A stretch of 64,000 bases of DNA from the NCBI RefSeq assembly GCF_003688415.1, contig NZ_REFJ01000004.1, positions 186,001 through 250,000 of the forward strand. The letters run 5' to 3'. The notes under the pieces were generated by a model that searched no databases, had not been told where the DNA came from, and saw only the letters and a list, made by a program, of their open reading frames with translations. Numbering within the stretch: the stretch's first letter is position 1; the number at the start of each line of letters is the position of its first letter. The DNA comes from Umboniibacter marinipuniceus (GTDB lineage Bacteria; Pseudomonadota; Gammaproteobacteria; Pseudomonadales; DSM-25080). The translations under genes were made by a program, and so were the position numbers. This document shows positions 54,925-62,941 of the stretch, one piece after another.

Positions 54925-55737
54925 ATGGCTCCACCGCAACTGCCTATCTCTTCTTTCACCTATGTTGCTAAAGGCTTACGCTTGCTACTAGATAAACGAA
55001 TTCGCCCTTTTGTGGTGATTCCTATCAGCATCAACGCGGTGTTGTTTATTGCGCTGAACATCTATGTCTTTAGCCATCTTAGCGAATGGAATCAGTGGCT
55101 GGTTGATACCTATCTTCCTGACTGGGATTGGCTCCGCGCACTGGTAGGCTGGTTAGTGGCAATTCTTGCTACACTGGGAATCTTGGTTGGTAGCGCCTAT
55201 ACCTTCAACTTCGTTGCCGGGCTGATTGCGGCGCCGTTTAACGGCTTACTGGCTGAAAAAGCGGAAGAGTTGTTGTCGGGTAGAAAACCCCCACCAGAGA
55301 AGATCTCCGCCATGGTTTGGCGCACACTTGGACGTGAATTTCGCAAACTCGGCTACTTCATTCCCCGCGCGATAGGCGTATTGTTAGGTTGCTTCCTACT
55401 CGGTTTCATACCGGTCGTAGGCTTAGCGGCCCCATTCCTAGCTTTCGCATGGGCCGCTTGGTCGTTGTGCATTCAATATTCGGACTATTGTTTTGATAAC
55501 CACCAAATCAACTTCAATGAAACGCTTAACAAGCTGCGTCAGACCCGCCCACAGAGCTACGGTTTCGGCGCCACCATTGCTGGCGCCTCGATGATACCCA
55601 TTATTAATTGGTTTGTGATGCCAGCCGCGGTGATTGGAGGCGTTGTCTACTGGGTAGAAAAACACCAAGACCCGCATTTTAAGGCCAAAGATACGACCAA
55701 CGACAAGGCTATTCGCGACCAAAACACCCCTAGCTAG
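54925..55737 (+). CDS. cysZ: Sulfate transporter CysZ
   Basis: Inner-membrane sulfate permease (EI24/CysZ family) feeding cysteine synthesis. Hydrophobic regions at about 28-50, 68-100, 145-185 and 210-235, with the family segments FNFVAGLIAAPFNGLLAEKAE and FDNHQINFNETLNKLRQTRPQSYGFG. Length 270 aa is normal. It is placed directly after gatB (GAGGAG ribosome-binding site), an arrangement seen when cysZ is not with cysK. No other sulfur genes are near. A hairpin spans its stop. Confidence 0.88.
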   Translation: MAPPQLPISSFTYVAKGLRLLLDKRIRPFVVIPISINAVLFIALNIYVFSHLSEWNQWLVDTYLPDWDWLRALVGWLVAILATLGILVGSAYTFNFVAGLIAAPFNGLLAEKAEELLSGRKPPPEKISAMVWRTLGREFRKLGYFIPRAIGVLLGCFLLGFIPVVGLAAPFLAFAWAAWSLCIQYSDYCFDNHQINFNETLNKLRQTRPQSYGFGATIAGASMIPIINWFVMPAAVIGGVVYWVEKHQDPHFKAKDTTNDKAIRDQNTPS

Positions 55738-55752
55738 GAATCAGCTAGGGGT
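55726..55752. terminator. Hairpin spanning the cysZ stop codon
   Basis: Perfect 10-bp arms ACCCCTAGCT / AGCTAGGGGT around a 7-base loop, between convergent cysZ and the MarC gene. The cysZ stop TAG ends at the left arm/loop junction. No T-run follows on either strand, so terminator activity is plausible but unproven. Confidence 0.5.
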
Positions 55753-55757
55753 ACCTG

Positions 55758-56345
55758 CTAATGGAGTACATGCGTTAAACCGTCGAGCGCCATCTGGACG
55801 GAGATCATCACTAGAATCATCCCCATTAAACGCTCTACCGCAACCAAGCCACGATCGCCCAACAACTGATAGAACTTAGTTGAGAAGAACAAGATCACCG
55901 CTGACACGCCCCATGCAGCAAGCAGCGCCCCAGTCCACTCCATCATCATATCCGGATTTTGACCCACCAATAGCATCAAGAATGCCAAGGCTGAAGGCCC
56001 CGCAACCAGTGGGATGGCTAAAGGCACAATGAATGGTTCGCCGGAGGCATGCTCCCCCATAATTCCGCCTTCAGCCGGCGGAAAAATCATCCGGATAGCA
56101 ATAATGAATAGCACAATGGCGCCACCGATTGAGATGGTCTCGGTTTGCAAGCCCAGCGCATCCAGTACAACTTTACCAAAGAAGAGGAAAAACAAAAGAA
56201 TCCCAAGCGCAATGAGAAGCTCGCGGATAAGCACCCGCTTACGTCGCTTCTCATCCACATCACGAAGCACCGCCAAGAATACAGGGATATTTCCAAGCGG
56301 ATCCATTACCAGCAATAGTGTTAAAAAGGCGGTTAGCCAATCCAT
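55758..56345 (-). CDS. MarC/YhgN family integral membrane protein
   Basis: Six-span inner-membrane protein of the UPF0056/MarC family, function unknown (the old link to antibiotic resistance is not supported). It opens FLTLLLVMDPLGNIPVFLAVL and has the paired motif AIPLVAGPSALAFLML, both family signatures. Length 195 aa suggests the YhgN branch. An AAGGACG ribosome-binding site precedes the ATG. It lies 47 bases after the exported S9 peptidase gene and may be the last gene of that transcript. Confidence 0.9.
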   Translation of the reverse strand: MDWLTAFLTLLLVMDPLGNIPVFLAVLRDVDEKRRKRVLIRELLIALGILLFFLFFGKVVLDALGLQTETISIGGAIVLFIIAIRMIFPPAEGGIMGEHASGEPFIVPLAIPLVAGPSALAFLMLLVGQNPDMMMEWTGALLAAWGVSAVILFFSTKFYQLLGDRGLVAVERLMGMILVMISVQMALDGLTHVLH

Positions 56346-56392
56346 TTTAAGCGTCCTTTGTTTATGTCCAATACACTCGTCAATTCTAGCGG

Positions 56393-58339
56393 CTAGTCTA
56401 AGGCATCACAGCGCTGAAGGAATGATTGTATCTTCTCGTACTGATCCAAGCGGTTCTCCTTAAAATATAGCCCATGACCTTCTTTGTCATAGAAGTAATA
56501 TTCATAATCAAGGTCAGTAGTCTCAAGCGCTTCAATCATCGTTTCTGCTCCCACCATTGGTGTCCGCGTATCCTCTCGGCCGTGCACAATCATAAAGGGA
56601 ACCTTGATGCGATCAAGATTGTGGATTGGTGAGTTAACACGAAGGAATTCTGGATCTGAACCAATTGCCTTGTTCTCGTAGCCTCCGGTATTAAAACCTG
56701 AGCCGGCATCCCACGTGTCCAGCTGCTGAGCTAAATCAAAAACCCCTGCGATGATCACACTACAATCGTAGTAGTCATTATGACGAACGATACTCTGAGC
56801 TGAGGCATAGCCCCCGTAACTGATGCCCATTATGTAGATCTTCTCACCCACTTCGTAGTTAGCTTGAACATACTCAGCACCTTCGCGCATATCATCAAGC
56901 ATACGAGTGCCCCATTGACGATAACCCGCCTCTTCGAAGTTGAGGCCATAACCACCTGATCCACGGAAATTCGGGGCAAATACCGCGTAGCCAAGCTCCG
57001 CCATCATTTGCATCCGCCCGTCAAACTCATAGGGGATATAGGGTCCGTGAGGGCCACCATGAATATAGTTAACCAAACCCTTAGGTTGCCCACTTCGCGG
57101 CATGAGTAGCCAACCCTGAAGTTGGATACCATCCGATGACTGGTAGTTGATTGCCTCAAAGGAGTTCAGCCCTAGCTGATCTATCGCATCTGCTGAACCA
57201 ACCAAAAAGCGTGCTTGTCCTTTCTCGGCCTCCCATGCGTAGTACTCTCCGTTAATACCCGGTGAGCCAACATGAAGCGTAAAGTTCTCAGCGTTATCGT
57301 CAGCACCCGATAGGGTGACGTTATAACCGTCAAAGCTTCGAACAAACCCGCCCACGATACGCGCGGCCTTCGTCTCTTGGTACATCTTAAATTCAGGCTT
57401 GTCAGCAACCCACTGGGCAAATTCAGGGTAACCGTCTCTATCGTAGTTAACATCCACCGATGACACGAATCCATATTCGTCTTCAACCGTTACGGCTCCG
57501 CTCTGCAGCGCAATTTTCACTAGCTGCTGAGACGCATTCAGATCATCACCTACCTGCGAGAGACCGAATACAAAGTTACCGTCACTGGTGAGCGATTGCG
57601 CGTAGAAACCACCGGGCAAGTCAACGTCAATCTCAGTCCAGCGTTCATTTCTGCCGCGATGAAAATAGCGAGTCTCATAGTCAGGCGTAACTGCCCAACT
57701 AAAAGCTTTAGTCGCCTCGCGATTGGTCAAGAATTCTGCACCACGAGCAGGCCCTGTCACCATCTTCTTCATATCACCGGTAGCCAATTCTAAACGATAG
57801 ATGGACGGTCGAACGCCACCATCGGCCTTCTCCCAAGGCATGATAGAAACCAAGATATTATTTGGGTCATCAGGAAGCGTTGACAAGACCCGCATACCGC
57901 CGCGAATTAGATCTCCTCGACCACGGGTATTATCTTCGTAGTTACCTTGGTAATACCAAATACGCTCATTATTGCCCGTTGAGACGTCAAGCAGGAAAAG
58001 GTCACCTACATCCGCTGGACGCTGACCTTCATTAATCTCTGTCAGTACCGCGTAGGCATAGCGTTCATTGTCAATCCAATAGCCATAGGAGACCTCGATA
58101 TTGTCGCTTTCCTCGTACCGCACACTCTGCAATGGCTGCATGGTCTCTCGCGACAGAATAATAAGTGTGTTCCTTCCATCACGCTTTTGAATAACCGAAA
58201 AGTACTCGCCCGACGGTGAAACGGAGAGGTTGCGAAAGTCTCGCCCATCGAGTAACGCATTAAAGCTGCCAGGCAACTCGGCCTGTGCAGCAAAACTAGT
58301 GAATGCCAAGACTAGGCATAGAGCAATCGTTCTGATCAT
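56393..58339 (-). CDS. Exported S9 family prolyl oligopeptidase-like peptidase
   Basis: A serine peptidase acting outside the cytoplasm. Signal peptide 1-20 (ending AAQAELPG), a beta-propeller from about 30 to 390 starting DGRDFRNLSVSPSGEYFSVIQ, then the hydrolase domain with IHGGPHGP (oxyanion), nucleophile Ser507 in GISYGGYAS, Asp in HGREDTRTP and His in YDKEGHGLYF. Length 648 aa. It is in the block downstream of the TonB-dependent receptor gene, 3 bases after the small secreted protein gene, so it may process peptides that the receptor imports; inference only. Confidence 0.9.
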   Translation of the reverse strand: MIRTIALCLVLAFTSFAAQAELPGSFNALLDGRDFRNLSVSPSGEYFSVIQKRDGRNTLIILSRETMQPLQSVRYEESDNIEVSYGYWIDNERYAYAVLTEINEGQRPADVGDLFLLDVSTGNNERIWYYQGNYEDNTRGRGDLIRGGMRVLSTLPDDPNNILVSIMPWEKADGGVRPSIYRLELATGDMKKMVTGPARGAEFLTNREATKAFSWAVTPDYETRYFHRGRNERWTEIDVDLPGGFYAQSLTSDGNFVFGLSQVGDDLNASQQLVKIALQSGAVTVEDEYGFVSSVDVNYDRDGYPEFAQWVADKPEFKMYQETKAARIVGGFVRSFDGYNVTLSGADDNAENFTLHVGSPGINGEYYAWEAEKGQARFLVGSADAIDQLGLNSFEAINYQSSDGIQLQGWLLMPRSGQPKGLVNYIHGGPHGPYIPYEFDGRMQMMAELGYAVFAPNFRGSGGYGLNFEEAGYRQWGTRMLDDMREGAEYVQANYEVGEKIYIMGISYGGYASAQSIVRHNDYYDCSVIIAGVFDLAQQLDTWDAGSGFNTGGYENKAIGSDPEFLRVNSPIHNLDRIKVPFMIVHGREDTRTPMVGAETMIEALETTDLDYEYYFYDKEGHGLYFKENRLDQYEKIQSFLQRCDALD

Positions 58340-58342
58340 TTT

Positions 58343-59011
58343 TTATAATTCCTTTACTTTGATACGTAAGCCGTCTTGATTCACAAGAAACATCGATGAC
58401 ATCATGCCACTCTCGATAGATAGCTGATCGCCTTCTTTAAACGATGCATAACTCCCAGATTCTCTGCGGAAAGTTCTCCCCTGCTCGGTGGCAAAGAAAA
58501 CCTGGCGTCGGGAGTTGCGGCGAACATCCGTTACAACTAGTGTTTGTGCATTGGCAATGACTTCGTCATAAGCTTCCTGTGCCCGCGCCGCTACTTCAGT
58601 ATCCACCTGAGCAGCCCCCTCTCCTGCGGCAGCAGAAGTAGAAGTTAACACTGAAGTTGAAGTCGGACTGGGCTCGCTAGCTAGTAAGGCCGCCTCGGCA
58701 TCAGAGCGCGTTACTTCGCTAGCTGATGCTATCGGCGCGTCATCCAGTGTAGAAGTTGAACTAGCTGGCATCACCACCTGAGGAGCTGGAGTAGCATTCG
58801 CGGGATCAGACGTAGCAGCCATCCCTGAGGTGGTAGATACCGCATCAGCGACTATGGCTGGCGAATCAAACAACGCGTCATAGCACGCGAGCCTTAGGCT
58901 ATCACTTCGCTCTTGACGACATGCTTCAACTGACTGCCCCATCGCGAATGACGAAGCCATAACGCTGCTTACCATCAACGGTACTATAAGGCTTTGGCGG
59001 TTATTGCCCAT
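58343..59011 (-). CDS. Secreted protein of unknown function with CYD motif
   Basis: No firm family. A signal peptide (1-25, ending FAMGQ) is followed by SVEACRQERSDSLRLACYDALFD, a C-x9-RLxCYD motif found in diverse periplasmic proteins and likely to hold a disulphide. A long low-complexity Ser/Thr/Ala/Pro linker spans about 50-135. The last ~75 residues form a compact beta-rich segment (VVTDVRRNSRRQVFFATEQGRTFRRE...GDQLSIESG). It starts 28 bases inside the methyltransferase gene and ends 3 bases before the S9 peptidase gene, so it is translated as part of that operon. Confidence 0.78.
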   Translation of the reverse strand: MGNNRQSLIVPLMVSSVMASSFAMGQSVEACRQERSDSLRLACYDALFDSPAIVADAVSTTSGMAATSDPANATPAPQVVMPASSTSTLDDAPIASASEVTRSDAEAALLASEPSPTSTSVLTSTSAAAGEGAAQVDTEVAARAQEAYDEVIANAQTLVVTDVRRNSRRQVFFATEQGRTFRRESGSYASFKEGDQLSIESGMMSSMFLVNQDGLRIKVKEL

Positions 59012-59922
59012 GCTACAGGTGCTCCTTCATGTTCGAGAGATTGTTTGTGAACTTCAGCAAATCCAGCTTGCCTAAACTGCTCACAGATTGCTTCGGCGCC
59101 CGCTTCATCTTGGGCCACATCCACCATTTGACGGAAACGCTCCTTTGAGGCTTCAAAGTCAGGCAGAATCGAATTAATTCGCTGCTTTCTGGATTTAGCG
59201 TCGTCGCGAATATGTTTAAAATAGAGTAACACCTGAGTCACAAAGTCCACAAGAATTGGGTTTCGCGCCTCAGGCTCCACATTCATAATCTTCGAAACTT
59301 CGTCATTAACGACTTCACGTGCCGCCACGGCCTTGGCGCTTTGCGGTAGACGCGATGGATCGCCTTGGTACTCGTTTAAGCAAATATCAATATCTACGAG
59401 CGCCTGAACAACAATAGCCATAACGATGAAATCAAACTCACCCAACGCTTTCTCTGACATTTTAGTGATAATTGATCCATTATGGTGAACAAGTAGCTCT
59501 ACCCTGCCTGTCGGCGTCAACGCTCTAAGCCGCGGTATAGATTCATCTATGTTGCTATATTCAAGTCCGTAAACCGAAGCGATGATATCGTATTCTTCGC
59601 GCGGAAGTTGCGCCACTTCGATACCCTGCTTGCCAACAAGCTCCACACTGAAACTTCCGTTGTCGCGCTTTTTAACCGCGTCTGATAGCGCAACTTCAGC
59701 TGCATCAACGCCAACGTAGTGACCTTCTAAGCTGGACTCGAATAGCGCTGGCAGTAGTGAGGCATTTCCGCAACCTACTTCAAGTACCGTCAACGGTGAT
59801 GAACTTCCAGCTAGTACCTCGCGCCACCAATTATTGATATATCCTCGTGTGTAACCATCTGCATAGTACTCACCGAAAGTAGTGCTATGACCCTTCTGCC
59901 AAAAGTTACCCCATGCATCCAT
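58984..59922 (-). CDS. SAM-dependent methyltransferase, unknown substrate
   Basis: Class I methyltransferase. Motif I VLEVGCGNASLLPALFE (about 45-62), acidic loop HYVGVDAAEVALSDA, and a post-core region rich in helices (about 130-285) with no match I can name. The N-terminal MDAWGNFWQKGHSTTFGEYYADGYTRGY is aromatic-rich, as in small-molecule or lipid-tail methyltransferases. Length 312 aa. Its GGAG ribosome-binding site directly touches the T-run of the upstream receptor gene's terminator. It leads the block with the secreted protein, S9 peptidase and MarC genes. Confidence 0.82.
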   Translation of the reverse strand: MDAWGNFWQKGHSTTFGEYYADGYTRGYINNWWREVLAGSSSPLTVLEVGCGNASLLPALFESSLEGHYVGVDAAEVALSDAVKKRDNGSFSVELVGKQGIEVAQLPREEYDIIASVYGLEYSNIDESIPRLRALTPTGRVELLVHHNGSIITKMSEKALGEFDFIVMAIVVQALVDIDICLNEYQGDPSRLPQSAKAVAAREVVNDEVSKIMNVEPEARNPILVDFVTQVLLYFKHIRDDAKSRKQRINSILPDFEASKERFRQMVDVAQDEAGAEAICEQFRQAGFAEVHKQSLEHEGAPVAWAITAKAL

Positions 59923-59933
59923 TATTATTCTCC

Positions 59934-59960
59934 AAAAAAAAAGCCCGCTAATGCGGGCTT
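59934..59960 (-). terminator. Rho-independent terminator of the receptor gene
   Basis: On the minus strand an 8-bp stem AAGCCCGC / GCGGGCTT with a 4-base loop is followed by nine Ts (59934-59942 read in complement). It lies 25-50 bases after the TonB-dependent receptor stop. The next base group is the GGAG ribosome-binding site of the methyltransferase gene, so read-through would be needed for that gene unless a promoter lies inside the receptor gene. Confidence 0.85.
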
Positions 59961-59984
59961 TATTTTATATCAATCTAGCAAGTA

Positions 59985-62582
59985 TTAAAGCTCGATTGAG
60001 TACTCTACGAAGATAACACGACCTGTGTTGTCGTACATGTACTCATCAGCTTGCTCGCCGAATTGGTCTAGCAACGGATCTTCGTTAAGGATGTTGTTAG
60101 CACCTACTTTAACTGTACCGTAGTCAGTGAAAGAGTAACCAACAGAAGCGTTGTGTACCATCCATGCATCGTACTCAGTACCGTTGATTGCGTCTTTAGA
60201 CTCGCCGATGTAATCAACGTTCCAAGATGCAAATACGTTACCCATAGACCACTGAACGAAACCGTTTGAGCGCCACTCTGGGAAACCTAGGTCGCCCGCT
60301 GCGTTCGCAACGTTACCCTGACCAAAGTCCTGCTCGTATTCGTAAGTTAGGTAGTAAGATGAGTTACCACGTAGCTCGAACATACCGAAGCTAGTTTCGA
60401 TCAAACCGCTCAACGAGAAGTCAACTGCTTCGCGAGTTAGGTCACCTACAGCATTCTGGTAGCCAGCGCTGATCTCTTCAACACGACCGTTCGCAGAACG
60501 AACAACTGCAGAGTTACCACCTTGCGAGTAGTAGTCAACATTAAGCATGTCCTGAGCAGAAACGTACTCGATTGAGTCAGAGATAGTTAGGTTGAAGTAG
60601 TTAACACCAACATTCCACGCGTCGAAGAAGTTGTAGTTAGCACCCAATGAGAAAGTCTGAGACGTTTCTGCATCAAGGTTAGGGTTAGAACCGATGTAAG
60701 TATCGAACTGACGTGAGTTACAGTCAGCTTCTGAGATACCGTTTAGCTGACAACCGTAGTAGTCAGTAGCAGTTTCAGCAGAGAATGATGTTACGCCGTA
60801 AAGGTCAGACAAGTCTGGAGCACGGAAACCTTCACCGTAAGATGCCTTGATGGTTAGATCAGGAATCATAGTGAATGTTGCACCCAAACGAGGAGATACT
60901 GCGCTACCGAAGTCAGAGTAGTCATCGTAACGAACAGCTGCATCAATATCTAACCAATCAGTGACTGGGAAGATTGCTTCCGCAGAGATTGCGCCAACGT
61001 TACGTGAACCTTCCGCAGAGTTACCTGCAGAACCACCAACTAGACCAGCTTCAGACTGACCATCAACGATTGCTGCGTACTTAACTTCGAAACCTTCGAT
61101 TGCGAAGTAAGAAGACGCCATGCCGCCAGCCATATCGAACATATCCCACTGAAGACCGTAGAAAACCTTCTGAAGGTTCATGCGGTCGTCATTGATAGTA
61201 GTCGACTTAAGGTTAGCAACGTACTGATCGTAATCAGTGATGTTGTAGTTGATGTTGTACTCGAAACCACCGTAGCTCAAGTAGTAAGTACCGATAGATA
61301 CTGACTTGTAGTCTGAGTAGGTGTAGTAAGCTTCGTAAGATAGTGAATCGTTGATGTCACCACGAAGACCTAAGTTGACGTCAGTCAAGTTGTCGTTAAC
61401 TGTGTTGTCACGAGTACCGATGTCAACCCAACGGAAGTAACCGTTTACTGGCTGACCATACGGGTTCTTAGGATCAGAAGCTAGCGCCGCACCTGGTGCT
61501 GCTGGCGGAGCGTAACGACCGAAAGATTCGTTCTGAGCAATAACCGCGTCAGCGAACAACTCGATTTCGTCAGTTAGTTCGAACGTAGAGCTTACCCATG
61601 CGTTAACACGCTCAGAACCAGCGCGGTTTGCTGATACGTTAGCGTAAGCGTAACCACAGTAGAAACCTGTGTCTGGACCGAATACTAGGTCAGCCTGCAT
61701 TTCACCAACGAATGAACCGTCATCAACACAGTTGTTACCTGGAGTTACTTCCCAAGTATCACGATCCATAGGGTCAAAAGGCTGACCATTGTAGTTAGGG
61801 TTTAGTAGCGTGTAACCGTAGAATGATACACCAGCTGTCTCGCCGTAACCCATGATGTAACCATCACCGTCAAGGTCAGAGTAACGTGCTGCAGTGTAGT
61901 CACGATCTTTGTCGAATACAGGATCACGGCTGTCGTACTCAAGACCGAACGTTACAGAACCACGATCGCCTTTAGCACCAGTCAAGAAAGAGAAGCTCTT
62001 CTCAACGCCGTCATCTTCAGAACGATCACCGTAGCGAGCGTTGAACTTCATTCCTTCGTAACCAGACTTAAGAATAACGTTTACAACACCAGCAACCGCG
62101 TCAGAACCGTATACCGCAGACGCGCCGTCAGCGATAATTTCTAGACGGTCAACTGCAGAGAAAGGAATCATGTTCAAGTTGACGGTACCGCCACCACCTA
62201 GTGATGGAGAACCTACTGTACGACGACCGTTCAAAAGAACAAGCGTCCGGCCAGCACCAGCACCACGAAGGTCAACAGTCGCGTTTGACTGAGCTGAGCT
62301 ACCTGAAGACTCACGGAAAGAACCCAAAGAGTTCAAAGTAGAAGAACGTAGTGCATCAGCAACTGAGATGTCACCAGAGATCTTCATGTCATCAGCACTG
62401 ATAGTGATGATTTCCTGAGAGTCAGTGTTAGTTGAACGCTGAATACGCGAACCGGTTACGAAGATTTCTTCAACCTGTGCGCCGTCTTCGGCTTCCTGTG
62501 CAAACGCAGGAAGAGCAACACCAGCCAAGACTGATGCACTAATCGCCGCGCGAATAGCATTTGATAAAGGTGCAGTTTTCAT
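59985..62582 (-). CDS. TonB-dependent outer-membrane receptor
   Basis: Outer-membrane active transporter. Signal peptide 1-28 (ending PAFAQE), a TonB-box-like stretch VEEIFVTGSRIQ, plug domain (about 50-175) with GRTLVLLNGRRTVG and ASAVYGSDAVAGVVNVILKSG, then a beta-barrel to the C-terminus ending in RVIFVEYSIEL. Length 865 aa. The plug and barrel resemble receptors often found in marine heterotrophs for peptide or oligosaccharide uptake; the ligand is not evident. Coding sequence uses a narrow set of codons compared with neighbours (frequent GTA, ACT, CGT), a sign of high expression. A GGGGG ribosome-binding site precedes the ATG. Confidence 0.93.
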   Translation of the reverse strand: MKTAPLSNAIRAAISASVLAGVALPAFAQEAEDGAQVEEIFVTGSRIQRSTNTDSQEIITISADDMKISGDISVADALRSSTLNSLGSFRESSGSSAQSNATVDLRGAGAGRTLVLLNGRRTVGSPSLGGGGTVNLNMIPFSAVDRLEIIADGASAVYGSDAVAGVVNVILKSGYEGMKFNARYGDRSEDDGVEKSFSFLTGAKGDRGSVTFGLEYDSRDPVFDKDRDYTAARYSDLDGDGYIMGYGETAGVSFYGYTLLNPNYNGQPFDPMDRDTWEVTPGNNCVDDGSFVGEMQADLVFGPDTGFYCGYAYANVSANRAGSERVNAWVSSTFELTDEIELFADAVIAQNESFGRYAPPAAPGAALASDPKNPYGQPVNGYFRWVDIGTRDNTVNDNLTDVNLGLRGDINDSLSYEAYYTYSDYKSVSIGTYYLSYGGFEYNINYNITDYDQYVANLKSTTINDDRMNLQKVFYGLQWDMFDMAGGMASSYFAIEGFEVKYAAIVDGQSEAGLVGGSAGNSAEGSRNVGAISAEAIFPVTDWLDIDAAVRYDDYSDFGSAVSPRLGATFTMIPDLTIKASYGEGFRAPDLSDLYGVTSFSAETATDYYGCQLNGISEADCNSRQFDTYIGSNPNLDAETSQTFSLGANYNFFDAWNVGVNYFNLTISDSIEYVSAQDMLNVDYYSQGGNSAVVRSANGRVEEISAGYQNAVGDLTREAVDFSLSGLIETSFGMFELRGNSSYYLTYEYEQDFGQGNVANAAGDLGFPEWRSNGFVQWSMGNVFASWNVDYIGESKDAINGTEYDAWMVHNASVGYSFTDYGTVKVGANNILNEDPLLDQFGEQADEYMYDNTGRVIFVEYSIEL

Positions 62583-62774
62583 TAAATATCCCCCAAATGG
62601 TATTAATTGTTATTACTGCTTCCACCCACAAATGTAACCGAAACTAATAACAAAAAAAACCTTTTTTTTACGTATAACCCCGTAAACACCCTAGTAATTT
62701 CGTAGATGCATACTGCGAAACTACAGTATCCACAGCTGAAATCACCCTCGGCGTTTGCTTTGTGATCGTCTAAA

Positions 62775-62810
62775 CTGCAGCATTGGTTGTACATACAATG
62801 GATGCTGTAG
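62775..62810. promoter_or_regulatory. 36-bp interrupted dyad (operator or structured leader)
   Basis: Left half CTGCAGCAT-TGG-TTGTA and right half TACAA-TGG-ATGCTGTAG flank a 2-base centre. The outer arms match at 8 of 9 positions, the inner arms at 5 of 5, and the unpaired TGG occurs on both sides. This is much better than chance symmetry and could be an operator or an RNA hairpin in the receptor leader. Confidence 0.6.
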
Positions 62811-62862
62811 CAATTCACATCATTGATCAGTCCGCGGGCATCGCCATTTTTATGATTCGAAA

Positions 62863-62891
62863 TTGGTCATATTTTCGATAAAAGGTATAAA
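62863..62891 (+). promoter_or_regulatory. Candidate sigma-70 promoter
   Basis: TTGGTC (62863-62868) and TATAAA (62886-62891) are spaced 17 bases, about 50 bases before the GTG start of the plus-strand methyltransferase gene. Confidence 0.45.
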
Positions 62892-62941
62892 ACTAGCAGT
62901 GAATGGCATTTCAACCCCTTTAAAGACCGCTGGAGACGAGC

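Larger units (their letters stand above)
62583..62941. promoter_or_regulatory. Divergent control region, receptor / methyltransferase
   Basis: This 359-base non-coding gap separates divergent genes. It contains A8-CC-T8 (62652-62669), an A/T-tract about 70-90 bases before the receptor start that may act as an UP-like or bent element; a 36-bp dyad (62775-62810); and a candidate promoter for the plus-strand gene. An open frame at 62603-62818 has unlikely composition and is not called. Confidence 0.6.

Noticed and set aside
58343-59011. CYD-motif protein as a type VI secretion component
   Set aside because: The C-x9-RLxCYD motif also occurs in type VI-associated proteins, but no other type VI genes are present and the rest of the protein does not match.
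62603-62818. Minus-strand 71-codon open frame in the receptor upstream region
   Set aside because: Cys- and Tyr-rich chance composition, no ribosome-binding site, and it contains the dyad and A/T-tract; more likely non-coding.
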